Shown here piece by piece: positions 1 to 18,059 of a stretch of 64,000 bases of DNA. The stretch is taken from assembly GCA_037833965.1 (NCBI GenBank), contig AP031351.1:1066501-1130500 (forward strand), in the 5' to 3' direction. Source of the DNA: Marchantia polymorpha subsp. ruderalis. Lineage: Eukaryota > Streptophyta > Marchantiopsida > Marchantiales > Marchantiaceae. The notes under the pieces are model-generated. The model saw only the letters and a list, made by a program, of their open reading frames with translations, ran no database searches and was not told the DNA's origin. Numbering within the stretch: the stretch's first letter is position 1; each line of letters opens with the position of its first letter. Both the position numbers and the translations under genes were made by a program.

Positions 1-225
1 AACTTCGACCTCAATTGCTTCAAAGCGTTTTCATATCTCTTCGGGAATATCCTGGGAAGCAATCCTAAGATCATTGTGGAGAAGGTCCAGGTGCCTCAGG
101 GCGAATACGACCAAGGCGGACATGAAGTGTTTATTCAAAAAGGAACAGGTCTTGTTGGAGCAAGTTCCGGTGGTCCGAAATCTTTCACGGCTGAAAAGCT
201 GCCCAAGTACGGTATGGAACACTAA
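1..225 (+). CDS. Possible C-terminal end of an unidentified gene, cut by the left edge
   Basis: The frame beginning at base 1 stays open for 74 codons and stops with TAA at 223-225. The predicted residues look protein-like, with a glycine-rich stretch and several Lys/Glu, and the tail ends Lys-Tyr-Gly-Met-Glu-His. I do not recognise the family. A random open frame of this length is not rare, and the reverse strand of the same bases is also open (31-243) and encodes a short leucine-rich-repeat-like motif, so the coding strand is uncertain. A true start, if any, lies left of the window. Confidence 0.22.
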   Translation, partial: NFDLNCFKAFSYLFGNILGSNPKIIVEKVQVPQGEYDQGGHEVFIQKGTGLVGASSGGPKSFTAEKLPKYGMEH

Positions 226-3200
226 AGTAATGTCGAAGGACATGCTGTGGGGTGAGGACAGAACAATGTTGAGGTCTTTGAATCATATGGATATTGCATT
301 GTCGATATTATACATTTATGTGAAAAGAAAAAGCGCACCAGCTCCAGGTACGGGGTTCAAACCCGTTTCCCTCGGTGTTGTGCAGGTGAATAGAAGTTGT
401 TATTGGAGCACGTAAGGCTGGGTCATTTATTCTCCTGCTCGGCTTCCGGACGGTTCTGATGCTGGCGTCACATACGTGTTTAATTTAGCTTCCAGAAATC
501 TGGGGAAAATGATTGACATGATCTCTTGGGAACTCATTTCTGCAACTGAAAGCAGATTCCCAGCAGAAGTCCTCGTCAACTCCACCCCAACCTTGACCGT
601 TCCGCGTCCAACTTCAACTCCTGTTTATCAATATGAGAAAACTGCGATACTACCCTCAAACCCTTTTAGCCACTCTCCACTCATACAGTCAACATATGGT
701 CGAATTAGCCTAATCCGGTATTCACAGCGCCGGTCCCTTAGGACCATTTTCCCCTCTTTATCGAGACTTAGCCATACACTTGTCAGTCCAGACTCATGCT
801 GCGCAGTCTACTGCCGTGTGTCTCAGGACTGCAGGATTTGTGACTGTCTTGTCCAAAGCTTGAAAGGAGTGACGCTGCACTATATGAAGAAAGAATCAGC
901 TCCATAGAGCTTCTTTTCATCCTTCGCTTTCTCTTTATCGTCATATCCCAGGACATGTGACATTAGCTCACAATTTTCCTTGCAGTAGGTACGATTGCAT
1001 GAGTGTTTACCGTATTTTATTGAGGGTCTTCTTTGTTCTTCATATTCGGGTAATATGCACAATAGTGAACGATAATCCCTGTTCAGAATACGAGCATGGC
1101 TCAAACTGAGTGCACTTTAAAACATGAAGCACACTGTCTTGTTGTCCAAGGTGAGGCTATTCCGCTTGAAATTCGGTCCAGGTTGAACTTTCCCCGATGG
1201 GAGCACAGTTGTTTCCCTTCAGCCCACTTTGTGATAAATGCAAAATATAACACCACAATCCCTGCTTGGGCGCCATTCGTAGCCAGCCTCGGTTTTTCTT
1301 GAAACGAAATTCGCATCTCTTTGATGACGATGTTTCTGATTTCAAAGGTACAGTTGTAGAAAAAAATATTCTCACAAGCGGAAGACTTAAGGCTGTCAGC
1401 AAGTCCTTGCTTACTAAAAGAAAGTCCATTCTTGTGAGTACATAACTGTGGAGGTTGACTTGTATCTGAAGTCCTCTTATTTTCATCTGTTCGTTTACTT
1501 TGTAAATAAGAATATTGTATGCATAAACTTTGCTGCACTTTGTCAAAATGTTTGACAAAGCGGCTCAAAAAAAAAACGTGTGTATAGAATTCGGGGAAGG
1601 ATCTATCAACCTCCCTCAGATCTTTTCGTTTTCAAAGAATGACGGTAAATTGGACAAGGTGTAATTATAATCAATTTAGAGCGACGTACGAACTTTTCCG
1701 CAACAAAATATCTACCGACATGTTGCACTTATAACCCCTTTCGTGGTTGGGTAGGGGGAGGTGGTCGTGTAGGGAGCCCTTGAACCACATAATCTAAACC
1801 ATCAACATCAGATTCCTCTAAAGAACTTGTCAAAAAGCCTAAATTTGACATGTGTCTAACTGGTCCCGCAAATCTAACAACTGCTCGATACAATTCCAAA
1901 TTATCTTCTTTGTGAAAATGTTTGAACAACTTTTGGCGTTTGGGTTTCTGCAAACCAAGTATAGAGCTTACGTTGGCCCATACCCTCAAAATATTTATTC
2001 CTTTTCGAAGGAAGGATTTTATCTTATATGTTCATATAATAAGTGTTCGAATTTATTGCTCAATGTTACGATAGATTTCCAGCAGCTTTGTCGATGCTAG
2101 TGTTGGATCAGGATATGCAGAGAGATCTTTGAGGGATAAGGGAGTGAATGATGGGTATCAGAAAAACTTGATAGGTTTGGACACATGCTAGATTGCCCAC
2201 TTGCTCCATATCTAACATCGTGCTTAGCCAGTTCTATCCTTCGTGGTCTATCTTCTCGAAATTTCTTGAACAGTTCAAGCTACCGCCTGAATATCTTTCG
2301 CACATAGGCAACTACGCTCCCCAATAGCTCTCTCTCCTGTATTTTGTGTATATTTCTCTCTCTCACTCTCCTGTTGCGGTACACTAGCTGTAAAGCTGCA
2401 TCTAATTTGCAAAACAGAAAGTTGTATTATTCTCAACTTGTGTACGAAGAACATTCGACGATTCTGCTAGTTTCTCGACCAAAAAATAAGGACTTCTTTA
2501 AGAGAGACAAGTTCGCGTTCCTCAGTGCTACCAAACCGATGTGGTAAGTTCTTTTCTGCTTTTTTGGCTCTGCTGCCTCAGACTTGCGGCTGGATCACCT
2601 TACTTCGAGCTCAACAAAAACAGAAAATGATCTACAGACCCATGAGGCAAATCTAGCACTCGGAGTGCTTTTTACAAAAAAGGTGGGTCTGACGTTCATG
2701 AATGAGACTCATGTGAGCATAGGAAGATAGGCGTGCATGCATATGCAGGTCGGCAGGTAAATTATAGCAATTGTTAGAAGTGAATGTGTCCTTCTTGGTT
2801 TAGTGGGGATTGACTCTTTGAACTTGCCAGATTATCGATAAAGCAGGAGTGAGTGCTTGCAATTTTGTTTTTATAGTGCTTGGGTAGAAAGAGAGAGTGA
2901 ATTCTCGAGTTTGTTGACGACAGGTCAGTACGGAGATATATGATGTGAGATGGGATGCAGTAGTTAGAGCTCGAGAACAGCAGAGCTTGCATGCTTGGTT
3001 GTGAGGGTTTAGTGCGGCATTGGGTCCTCGTGCTTTTCTAACTCTCCGCTGTTCCTCGGCGGTGATCGCTCGGGCAACGTCAGAATAACCTTCTAATGAT
3101 CTAACAGCTGCTGCTCATGGCCCTCCGATAGCAAATTTCCCCGTTGATGCCGCCATAATCCAGCATGAAGCTTCAACAATTTTGAACTAGAAGATGCCGC

Positions 3201-4573
3201 TGCTGCTTATGCCAACCAACAGCTTGTTGTTGGGATATGACGCCTAAAAGATCTGATGGGAATATTGAAACGCAACGTTTCTGAGTTTCCATCGAAGATT
3301 CTTCATGGGTACACATGTCTTGTCACCACCAACAGATAAGGATCTTCCAGTTTCTCTTTGGAGGGACGGTAAGTTCTGTTAATTTCTGGTTTACCGCAGG
3401 CTGTGCTTTCTAGCTTTCGGCATTCTAGGGGTGGTGGGGCCATACCGCCCCAGCCGACCACTTGCTTCTATGCGGCCCAGTTTGTAGGCCTCTGGTCCCT
3501 AGGTCGAAACTGGACAAAGATCCCTACAGTTATGTCTGGTCAGGCTCAATGTCGTGTAGCTGTATCTGCCTCAGTATATACAAAGCCCACAGCAACGGAC
3601 TCTAATCAGTCCCTGCAATGTCTAAATGTGGAAGACATAAACCTAGAAACACCACTCGAAACTTGGAAAACGCTTGAGAGGTTTGGACGGCGAGAAGCAA
3701 GTGCCCATTGACATCCCGTCAATGTCGTTTACTCTCGTCGAGCCCATGGATTTAGAGCGTGAGGTAAAATGATTCTGAAGGTCAACCTCATAGACAAAAT
3801 TAGGAAGGGTTCCATGCGAAGTTGAAGCTCCGGCAGTGGACTCGAAAAATGGATATGCTTATGGTAATAAATGTACGTGACGTTCACGCATGTTTCAAGG
3901 AGGTGAAGGTGACTTGTCACTTAGATTATGGTTCTCTTTCTGGGCGGTGGTGGATTCATCGAGAGAACTGAGGGAAGACCTCGTCTAACTTCTGTAAGAG
4001 GGGGCGAAGGCAGTTATAACGGTCTTTATTGTCCCTTGAATGCGTATCACTTGTTCGCCCATGGAGGTACCAGAGCCAGATGGCAACCACGGAAAGGCGA
4101 TTTTACCAAGAGTGGAAAGTGCCCTGATGACGAGGATTTACGGCTAAACATGCCAGCGGCTTGCTAGAGTTTGAACCAAGTTGACAGGCAGTGCAGGTGG
4201 CCTGGAGGTGGGAATGGGGTCATCCGTCCATGGCTTTTGGAGCCCGGCTGGAGCAGCAGCTCATGGATCTCAATCTTAAAAATACCTGCCTGGACGGAAG
4301 GGCTAAATACAAAGAACAGCAAAGGTGCAAGAAACTTTGCCATCTAGTTCTCCCTCTTCAGGCAGTACCCGCAGAAGCCAACCACAAGTAGATGTAGAAG
4401 CTGCAGCTGGTGAAGAAGAGTCGATAGAAGGACAAACCTACATAACCCGAGGCAGAAGAAGCAGCTCTTGGGGAGAGCTTGAACTAGGAATGAAAAGAGA
4501 AACAACGGCAACAGCAACTAGAAACTTCAGCTGGGCGTTGTGAGTTGCTTGACGAAAGTTTGGGTTTCGACAG
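226..4573. other. Unassigned region upstream of the GLR gene
   Basis: No gene could be supported. Several short frames are open on both strands, the longest about 155 codons (1101-1568, minus), but none has a recognisable domain, a convincing splice pattern or a continuous neighbour. The last several hundred bases before 4574 probably hold the GLR promoter and 5' UTR. The bases just before the start codon end in a CAG that could be the 3' splice site of a 5' UTR intron; this is inference only. A 16-base match to the end of bacterial-type 16S rRNA is listed separately. Confidence 0.5.
2585..2600 (+). other. 16-base match to the 3' end of 16S rRNA
   Basis: The bases TGCGGCTGGATCACCT equal the conserved stretch just before the anti-Shine-Dalgarno end of bacterial and plastid 16S rRNA, as I know it. 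The match stops on both sides: neither the upstream helix nor the final CTCCTT is present. It could be a tiny relic of organelle DNA or a coincidence. It is not an rRNA gene. Confidence 0.3.
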
Positions 4574-9113
<4,540 letters not shown>

Positions 9114-10239
9114 ATATAGATAGTGTACCCTGTACAGTTACTGAATGCAATTCTGTATCTCAGCCACCACCATCATTCTCCTCTTCGATTATTGATTATA
9201 GCTCTTGTATAAGAATTTTTTCAGCTTATGTTTGCTGAATGTAATGTTTGCCTCTGTATTATGTCTCATTGATTGTTCGCTTTCAACGGCAAGAGAAATT
9301 GTTAACCACTTCTTCATACTGTAACCTGGCTCAGTTGCATTTGCCTTTGTCCACCATCTCGGTGTAGGCTACTAGATGAGCGAAAAATGGTAATTGACTT
9401 GTCGTGTCCGAACAGTCCGCGGTCTGGACAACCTGAGCTAACTTTTCGGGTCAGCTAATGAAGAAATTCGAGACATATTCTACGCGTCCCGGCAGTGCTC
9501 TCAAGTCAGGGAAATGCTAAAAGCTAAAAACTCCCTACTATCCAGAACGTGTCCGACGAACCGGCAACCAGCTCAGTATCCTGCGGCCCTCGCGAGTCCA
9601 GCTGGTGTGGCCTGACGAGCCAACCTCGATTGCAGACTGCTTGCGGACTGGCCGAACAAATATCTGAGATTAAACCCGTACGTAGAGCTGAGACCACCTT
9701 CTTTGTATTATGTGATAGCTGCGTCTTTGTCAACGTTTGTTGCCGAAATACATTGCAGTTATTTGTATCGCTAGTTGGCTTTGATTTCTTAGAAGAATGA
9801 CTGACAATAAGACGGTGAGCTTCCTTTTCCTCAAAGCAGCGAACGGAATTACGTGCTTTATCGAGAAGGAGCCGTTTCAGTATGGGGCCACTAGGAATCT
9901 AGACTTTGAACTCTTGACTATCCTACAAGTTGGAATGTTTGTTGGGCATAAGATTGTGAGCGAATCTTACTCATACTCACGGCAACTCACACACTTCCAC
10001 GGGGTCAATGGATACAATCAGTGCTTGGCCACCCAGCTCCCCAGAACACTGACGTGTCAATTGTGCGACTGAAAGTGTGAGATAAACTGAAGCTCATGAA
10101 GAATATAAGTCTAACTAGGAGGGCTACCAGTAAGATGGAATAAAAAGGCGAATACCTCATCAAGTAGTAGAGGGATAAAACCAAGAAGTAAGATGGGTCT
10201 AGGCCCCAACAGCAGCGAAAAAGCAGACCTGTAATACTT
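9114..10239. other. 3' flank of the GLR gene, no further gene seen
   Basis: The first few hundred bases are the likely GLR 3' UTR and are T-rich. Beyond about 9,500 the base composition is ordinary and several frames of 80-90 codons are open, without recognisable domains. The sharp change to AT-rich DNA begins near 10,240. Confidence 0.5.
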
Positions 10240-11399
10240 TAACTACTCTATCCAACTATCTAACTCAGAATAGATGAAGTAGAAATACAAAATCATCACC
10301 TGAAGATTATATGATACAAAGTATATAGCATAAAGTATGGGAATGCAGTACAATGGAAAATCTCTACAATTGCACACGGGATACAAATTATTAAAACCCA
10401 GATAGTCCAAGTATAAATAAATGCATTGCCTATTGTTATGGCGTGAAGTAATATGGCAAAAAGACGATATCTTCAAATCCTGCATGTACAAATTCAAATA
10501 AGAAATATATATCAATCTCCTAAAAAGGTAGGGGAAGATATCATCAAACACTATTTTGAAGGAAATTTTCTTCGAGACAGGTTGCAATATTATCACAATA
10601 TTAGTCATGCACTATAGTGGCACTATTTGAACAATTTAAATGTAGCTGAATTTATGTATGTATCTAAACAATTTATTTTTGATATTTTATTGAATTTGCC
10701 ACTTGCTCTTTTCAGTAATCAAAGATTTAGTAAAACTGATTTACTCATAAAAGATATAGCCTTTAGCATGTGTATAGTTATAACCATGTCTTCACTCATT
10801 ATAATTATATTATCTATTTTTCACTTCAAGCAATTCCATTCAATGATTTTTGAATTTAGCGTTCCAAGATTAATAAGAATTTTTTATATCAGGAAGAATG
10901 TTACATGAGTCAATGAATGTTTGAGTTTATCAATAATTGAAACATTACAAAATCCAATACATGTAAATTTGCAAGATTTATCACATTTTATAAAAATTGA
11001 AAACTGTGAAAGTAAAGAAAGTTAAAAAAAAGTATCACTTAGAAAATATATAGTCTTAATGAAAATCATATTGATTTTTTTGGAGGTTTTGTGTAATTTA
11101 TTGAAATCATGAGAATTTCACTCACTAATAAAAGACAGCATGCATGTTGTGAAATGTTATGAAATGTGTTGAATATCATAAGACAATTTGATATAATCAA
11201 ATTACATGAAATAGTTTCATAGATTATCATAATCATATAAAATAATAATAATCATGTGCCAATGCATTAATTTTTGTTGTTGCTACAATTGATGTTGTTT
11301 ATAAGTATTTCTATCTTTTTGTTAAGAAATTATTATTCCAAAGTTGATGTAATCCCTAAGGATTAAAAGAGTAGCTCACTTGAACATACAACACAAACT

Positions 11400-11760
11400 C
11401 TAAAGATGAGGGATATCTAGATTGAATCAACTATTTATTATATAGATTTTTTTAACAACTACAAGAAGACAAAGTATCATTATCCATTTTAATCTTGGTG
11501 GATTGATGAAATGAAATTTAAAAGTATTAAGCACAAAAAATTCTAACCTATTATTGTCAATTAAGATACTTAATACTTACCTAACAAACACATAGATTGT
11601 TAACGCGTTATTGTGAATTGACACACTTACTTTTTATCTATCAAGTATATGGATTGCTAACATTGCAATTATAGATGATTCAATATATTGCAACTCTATT
11701 TCAATCTTGAGTAATTTTTATTTGAATTATAATCAACAAAAAATGCATACAAATATTTTT
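11400..11760 (+). repeat. Diverged direct repeat, copy A
   Basis: Aligns by eye with 16,760-17,130 over about 350 bases with many substitutions. Shared landmarks include ATTATATAGAT, CTAACAAACA, GATTGTTAAC/ATTGCTAAC and a closing stretch with TTTTATTT. Two related subunits about 57 bases apart begin near 11,580 and 11,638. The two copies lie about 5.4 kb apart in the same orientation, as the LTRs of a very old retrotransposon might, but no primer site or coding domain supports that. Confidence 0.55.
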
Positions 11761-14700
11761 TTTAAAAGATGTAACATTCTTGTTGCACATACATTTAATT
11801 CAGTAACCATCAAGATGCGTTAGTTAGATATTTTTTATGATACCTAAGTTGATTCATATGATGAAGTTTGGATTAATTGAATCAAATACTCTCTTGTAAA
11901 ACATTTATAATATGAAATATATTTATTGAATCAATTATTCTAGTTTGAAATGTTTATGATTTGGAATCCGTTTCTTAAGTATATTTTCTAAGTCAAATTT
12001 CTCATGATCAACAATCAAGGTTGAAAGAGCTGGTGATATTGGCTGGTTGATTGATAAATTTTTTTGATTATGATACATGCTGTACTTTGAAGTGTTATAT
12101 AAACTTTTAACTTTTATGCCAATATATCAACAAAATTCAATATTTAAATAAATAAGAATAAATTTGAAATTAAAATCTAATTTTTTTACAAAATAAAAGT
12201 TGTTATAAATATCAAACATGATCTCTATCTAAATAATTAACTCTCTACAATAACCATCTATAAGTTGTTTTTGTTGAATATGAACGATAAAAAACTTTTA
12301 CTTATTTTGATTGGCCATTCTACAAATAAGCTTTCACAAATTTTTGATAGACGTTATTTTGATAAAAAAACTCTTTACCTTTTGGGAGTATCATCAAAAT
12401 TGATGAAATTATGGGATGATTTTTGTATATAAGATAAAATGAATACATTTTTGTGGATGCATTAACAACACAATAATATGCAAAATTTACAAGAGTCGAA
12501 AGAGTATTACAATCTTATTGCTATTCTTCTATTAATGCATATAGCATATATTTCATTGGTAAGATGAACTTGTTTGATTATCAATTTGAGTATGATAGCT
12601 TGTTAACATAGCTAATTTTTTCTAATTAAAGAAAGGTTTTCAAAGAAAACTAATGAATTGAGTAAATCTATCATTGATAGTTACTTTGCTTAAATTATAA
12701 TTCATAAAACTGCATCTAGATACAACTGAGCATGTTAAGGATGTATTAATGTTTTTTATTTATCAATATAAATCATCTTGGTCAATTTTATATAAACTTC
12801 ACAATCATATAATTTTCTAACAAATTTTTTGGTAAATCACATACAAGATTACATGAATTACATATTTTGTGTATTGTTATGCAATAAAAATTATTTATCT
12901 GTCTTATTATATTGAAAAGTTACAAAATATTAAATTTAAATCTCCACATTATTTTTGTATTTTGTATCAAAAATTTATAAATTAAAAAATATTTAATATC
13001 TATTCATTTTAATATAACGCTCAAAATGATTGTTTGATAAAATTATTATGCATATGTTTTATCATGCAGAATTTATAATATTTTTTTGTGAAGTGCCAAA
13101 TTTCTATCATTTTGTATTCCTAGATTGTAGTGTTCTCATGATTGTTTTATATTCTCTTACGTCATGGGTCATTTTGCTTTATCGATTGATTTGTATTTTT
13201 TATTTTGCAACATAATTAAAACATAACAAAAATGTGACACACATTTATTTTTTGATTTTAACGTATACAATTTTCATGTTGAATCAGTGATGTCACTCTA
13301 TTCATCAAAAAAATTGTTTAAATATATCCTTGTGAGTTTTGGATAAATGAAAGATTTATGATCAATCTTTATCACAAAGTGTCTATTACGCAAATGATAT
13401 GTACTGTGATTTGTTGCCAACACAATGAATATTGTATTGGTGGCAGCAAAATAGTTTTTATTCGGTTGCCACCAACTTTTGAAAAAAAAAAAGGCAACTA
13501 GATGCTATTGATACTCTAAATTTTTTGTTACTATGCCATTTATTGGTGTAACACACGCGTTAGTAGCAAATTTGATGAATTATATAAAATCTAACCATTT
13601 GAAGATAGATGTTTCTAACACAATATTTTTTTAACTTTTCATTTTTGAACTTTGTTTAGCATAACGTTGAGTCTTGAGCAAACAAAATCTTTCATAAATA
13701 TAAGATATCAAATGATTAAACTTAAAAAATATTATTTGTTGAATCAATTTTATGTTTCAATTTTTAACTATATGTATTTCTAAATGACTTTTTATTTATT
13801 GCTTGAATATTTTTCTGTAACTCTATGACTCAAATAATTTACTTTTGACTTGCCAAATTTGTATTTTAAAAATATAATTTATATATATATATATAAATAT
13901 ATATATCATTCTTTTGCAATATTTTGAATATATCATATGATAGATACTTATAATCATTCAAAAATTTGATATTATTATAAATTTCATCTAGAGAAATTTT
14001 AATCATCAATTGAATTGAATAGTGATCATCAATATTACGAATGCATCATGTGTATTAATGATTGATAAGTAGATATAGAAAGTGATCAATCGAGTATAGA
14101 AAATAATCTTGTGAATGATATCATATGCAATTCAAATTTGATTGTAGCCAACACTTGAAGTCAATTTGCCGAATTATTTTTTTCCTTAAAATTTGATAAA
14201 AAATATTCATTAAAAAATGTATATTTTTTTCTTAATGTATTTCTTTAAAATTTTATTTCTTTAATAAATACTTTTTTCAACATTTTTTTCATTTGAATTT
14301 TGAATTACTTCAATTTTTTTTGAGCCAAATGATTTGAAGCTTTAGAAATATCATCTCAATCTTGTGAGTCACACACCTCTTCTATTTTCTTGCAGATCTC
14401 TTTAATCTATCATGTAGATAGATTATCTGAAAATATATTTTTAAATTCATATCATAAAATGTAAATTTTATGATATTTTTTATATATGATATATATGATG
14501 ATTTTTTCCTTAGATCAAAAAATATATCTTATAAGTCGTGAAAAACATATATGTTATTCTAATTTGTGATGATTTATCTATCACAAAGAGAAATAAATGA
14601 CTAATATGAACTCTACTTCTATTTCCATAAGATCTCAAATCAATATTTATTTTTCCAGTTTTCTTTTTTTTTATCTACCTGTGAATTGTATTTTTTGTAT

Positions 14701-16759
14701 TTATGATTTTAATAAGATAATAGCACATAGAGCCAAGCAAATTACAATTGTATTAAATCTACTCCTTGTTTTACACTCATATAATTTTACTTTTTGTGAT
14801 AGTGTATTTATTGCTTTAATTTGTACATTTGATCATTTTACTATTTCATCAACATCAATAATAGCCTTGCATCACTTTGTGTCAAATTTTTTTTCCTTAC
14901 TCTAGGATAAAGTAAAATTTTCTATTTGTGTATTTCTGATATATATCACTTGAAATAATTATTCAGATTTGGGTCTTGCTCTTTTCATGAGCTCTCAACT
15001 ATTTTTCTCTTCTCATTTCATCTTTTCTAAGTTTTATGGAATTATTAAAACCGCACAGTAGATTTATTGATGATTTTTGTTTCTTGCAAAAATGAATAAA
15101 TTATTAGTTCTTTGTATTCTAATTAATTACCATGTTGTTGAAAAATTTGAACAGTATTACAAGGAAGATGTGATACTGGTCAAATCTTCCTTGTGTTGCT
15201 CGGCAAATTTGATAACATTATGCATCATAACATTAACAGTTATTAATAATATTGCTTCCACTTGAACAATTTCATTATTTGTATACATTTTTAACACATT
15301 TGAAATTAATGACCATCAAATGATTCTTTAAAATCTTTATCTTTGTTGTTGTGATGATGCATAATCTTAACTACTGTATATGTTACCAGTTTCATTGATA
15401 TTAGACCATATAGATCTTTTACATTGCTTGGTAATTCAAAATTTGGAATTTGTTGAAAAATTGTGTTTATTTTATTTTATATCAATGGATTGTTTATTAT
15501 TATCTACTTGTGTACTTAATCTTTCAGTTCTTGTTTGAATACATGTAAAATTTTTTTCCCACTCATATCCATGATAAATACTTTAAAATCTCACTTTTTT
15601 TTTTTATGTATTCATGAATAGCTACTTTCTCTTTCAATTTTTATGATTTTATTCTTGTGATTTGAAGAAACACACTGCTTGATTCCTTCACATATTTCTC
15701 ATATATATCACCCATAAAATAAAACACTTCATTAAAGCAACTTTTTTTTCTGTAGTGTATCATGTAAGATTTTATTCATGAAATAAAATACCATGAATAT
15801 TCTTGCAAGAAAATCAGACACATGGAAATGGACAAAAATGTATTTTCATCATCATATTCGAATACTGTAAAATCTTCATTGCTCAACTTTCTCTTTATGC
15901 TTTCGCCTTACTTTAATTTTTTCATTACAAATTACAAATTACAAGATACTGATTATAAGTTATAAGTTATATTATACTGATTACAAGATACTGAATATAC
16001 AAATTACATCCGATTAAACTTCAAATACTAAAATGAAGTTTGGTCCATCATGTCTCCAATTTGTTTTCTTTTTACTTTTCAATGCAAAAATCTTATCTTT
16101 CATGGCTGATTGCTTTGTATATCGCTTTACTATAGTTTTTTTTCAAATCTTTCATTTCAACCATGATTGTATTTTAGACCTCATTCACTTTGATATGAGG
16201 TAAATATGATGAATGTTCAATCTCTCAAAAAAATATTCATAATATCTAATAATCTTATCGTCCTAGATCTTCAATAAATTATACCATAAATTTTCCACAA
16301 TTTTTTAGGAATATTATTTCAACTTATACATCCGTATTAAATCAAATCAAAATGTATAGTTTCAATTTCAATTTATGAAACATTCAATGAAAAAAAAATC
16401 AATCTTTAATCCAAGATATCTCTATAATTAACAATTAAATTCATCAATGACACATTCAACAACATCACTTGGGTCATAAATTTGCACTCTTATATACCGT
16501 AATTTACATGAAAAATGATGCTCTTACGTAATAAAAGTTGATTAATAAATAGTTTGAAGATCACGATTTGCAAATTTTTTATATCAAGCATCTCCAAAGG
16601 TGCAAAATCACAAGTTTCTCTAATATTTCTCTTCATATGGTAATCAATGATACCGTATCTATATAGTTACAAAAACTAAAATTTATTATTATTTTTTGGC
16701 GATTTTATGAGAAATAATCTACATTAAAAAAATCAAGAAAACCTTGATATTATAAAAAC

Positions 16760-17130
16760 ACTAAAGATGAAGTGAGAGATTCTTTCAAACATGAAATAGA
16801 AGATCTAAAGTTGAAAAAACATGATTTTTCTTTTCATTATATAGATGATTCCAACAAGTACAAGAATATGAATTATATCATCATTTAACATTTCACTTGT
16901 AGTGAATTGATTACATGAGAGATAAACCTAACAAACATATGGGTGAATGATGTGCACATTGTAACTAACACACTAAATATTTACCTAACAAGCACACATA
17001 TTGCTAACGTGTTGTTGTAAACTCACACATTAAGTTTTTATCTTCCAAGCAAACAGATTGTTGACATAGTGACTATGAATAATTCATTAATATACTATGT
17101 TCATATTGAATAACTTTTATTTTATTTTTT
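16760..17130 (+). repeat. Diverged direct repeat, copy B
   Basis: Partner of 11,400-11,760. It holds three related subunits at about 57-base spacing, starting near 16,927, 16,984 and 17,041, each opening with a CCTAACAA- or CTTCCAAGC-like motif and followed by a GATTGTTGAC- or TATTGCTAAC-like motif. The different subunit number from copy A suggests gain or loss of a unit after the copies parted. Confidence 0.55.
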
Positions 17131-17533
17131 GCAAACTTAAGTAAGTTACATTTGAGTACTAAAATTTTATGTGAAAAATTTCATTCATGATTATAGCAAA
17201 CTGTATGTAAAAAGTCTATATCATCAAATCTTGGATAAAACTAGCAGTTTTTTATTATTATCAAGCTCTTTATTATATTTTATGCAACGATGTGAATGTT
17301 TTATTAGTATTAGTGAAAATATTGCAGCTTTTGATGGTAAAATTAGAGATTTTGATTATATGATTAAACATGTTAAAAATTGAATGCGCATCACAATTGA
17401 TGCATTCTACATTGTACAACAAAATTATTGTTTTGAACAATTAATAACACAATCTTTTATTATTTTAAAATCTTATTCATTAATTTTGACATCATAATTA
17501 TGGTACTCAACGTCTTAATCTTCAAGACTATGC

Positions 17534-17770
17534 CAACAATTATATCATGATGATGAAAATAAAATTTTCTTACATGACAGCAAATACCAAAGATGCAAAG
17601 TCAAGCTCTTCAACAAAGTATTTCTTTGTAGATTATGTTATATGATACACTCCTTCAAATTTAAAAATAACTATGCATCTTCAACAATATGATGATGATG
17701 ACAAACAAAATTTTGGTTGCATGAGAGCAAGGACAAAAGATGCAAAGACAAGCTTTACTTTGATATCTTA
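17534..17770 (+). repeat. Two-copy tandem duplication, about 148-base period
   Basis: A segment with CAACAAT, GATGATGA, AAAATTTT, then a CATGA..GCAA motif and AAAGATGCAAAG.CAAGCT, occurs at about 17,534-17,612 and again at about 17,682-17,760. The copies have drifted apart. They lie directly before the LTR-like segment and may belong to the internal end of the same element. Confidence 0.55.
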
Positions 17771-17819
17771 TGATCGGTCTTTTGAATAAAGTTAAGCTAG
17801 TCTAGACAATGGTGAAAAT

Positions 17820-18059
17820 TGTTGAGGTTAAATCCGGTTAAGTAATAATCTCATGTTATAGCTATTTATAGCTAGATATGTCGTTGGTTTTGGATATAAA
17901 CATGTCCCAAGGCTTCTACTCGTGTGTGGTTGTATTCAGTTCTCATCAAACTCGCTCTCGTATGTTTCAGCCGTGGATGTAGCCCTTGAGGATGAACCAT
18001 GTTATTCAAATGTCTCTTGTGATCGTACTCTGGTTGAAAGTTTCTTGATTCTACTTTCA
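17820..18059 (+). mobile_element. Copia-like LTR, solo or 3' LTR
   Basis: About 240 bases start TGTTGAGG and end TTTCA, a TG...CA pair. Just before it stands a purine-rich tract (AATGGTGAAAA), as at the polypurine site of Ty1/copia elements. Inside are a TATA-like box (GATATAAAC) and, near the end, GTGGATGTAGCCC followed by GGATGAACCATG, a phrase I know from many plant Copia LTRs. Unlike its surroundings it keeps several CG dinucleotides, so it seems younger than the island. I found no matching 5' LTR and no gag-pol frame, so a solo LTR or a deleted element is likely. The exact 3' end and target duplication are unsure. Confidence 0.6.

Noticed and set aside
325-375. T-arm-like hairpin (ACGGG, loop GTTCAAA, CCCGT) suggesting a tRNA 3' half
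   Set aside because: No matching acceptor stem, D arm or anticodon arm lies at the right distance upstream.
1101-1568. 155-codon open frame, minus strand
   Set aside because: No domain or homologue recognised and a second overlapping frame is also open.
10243-15265. Several hydrophobic open frames in the AT-rich island that look like membrane proteins
   Set aside because: Ile/Phe/Leu/Tyr runs are the expected by-product of AT-rich DNA; none has a motif or a partner exon.
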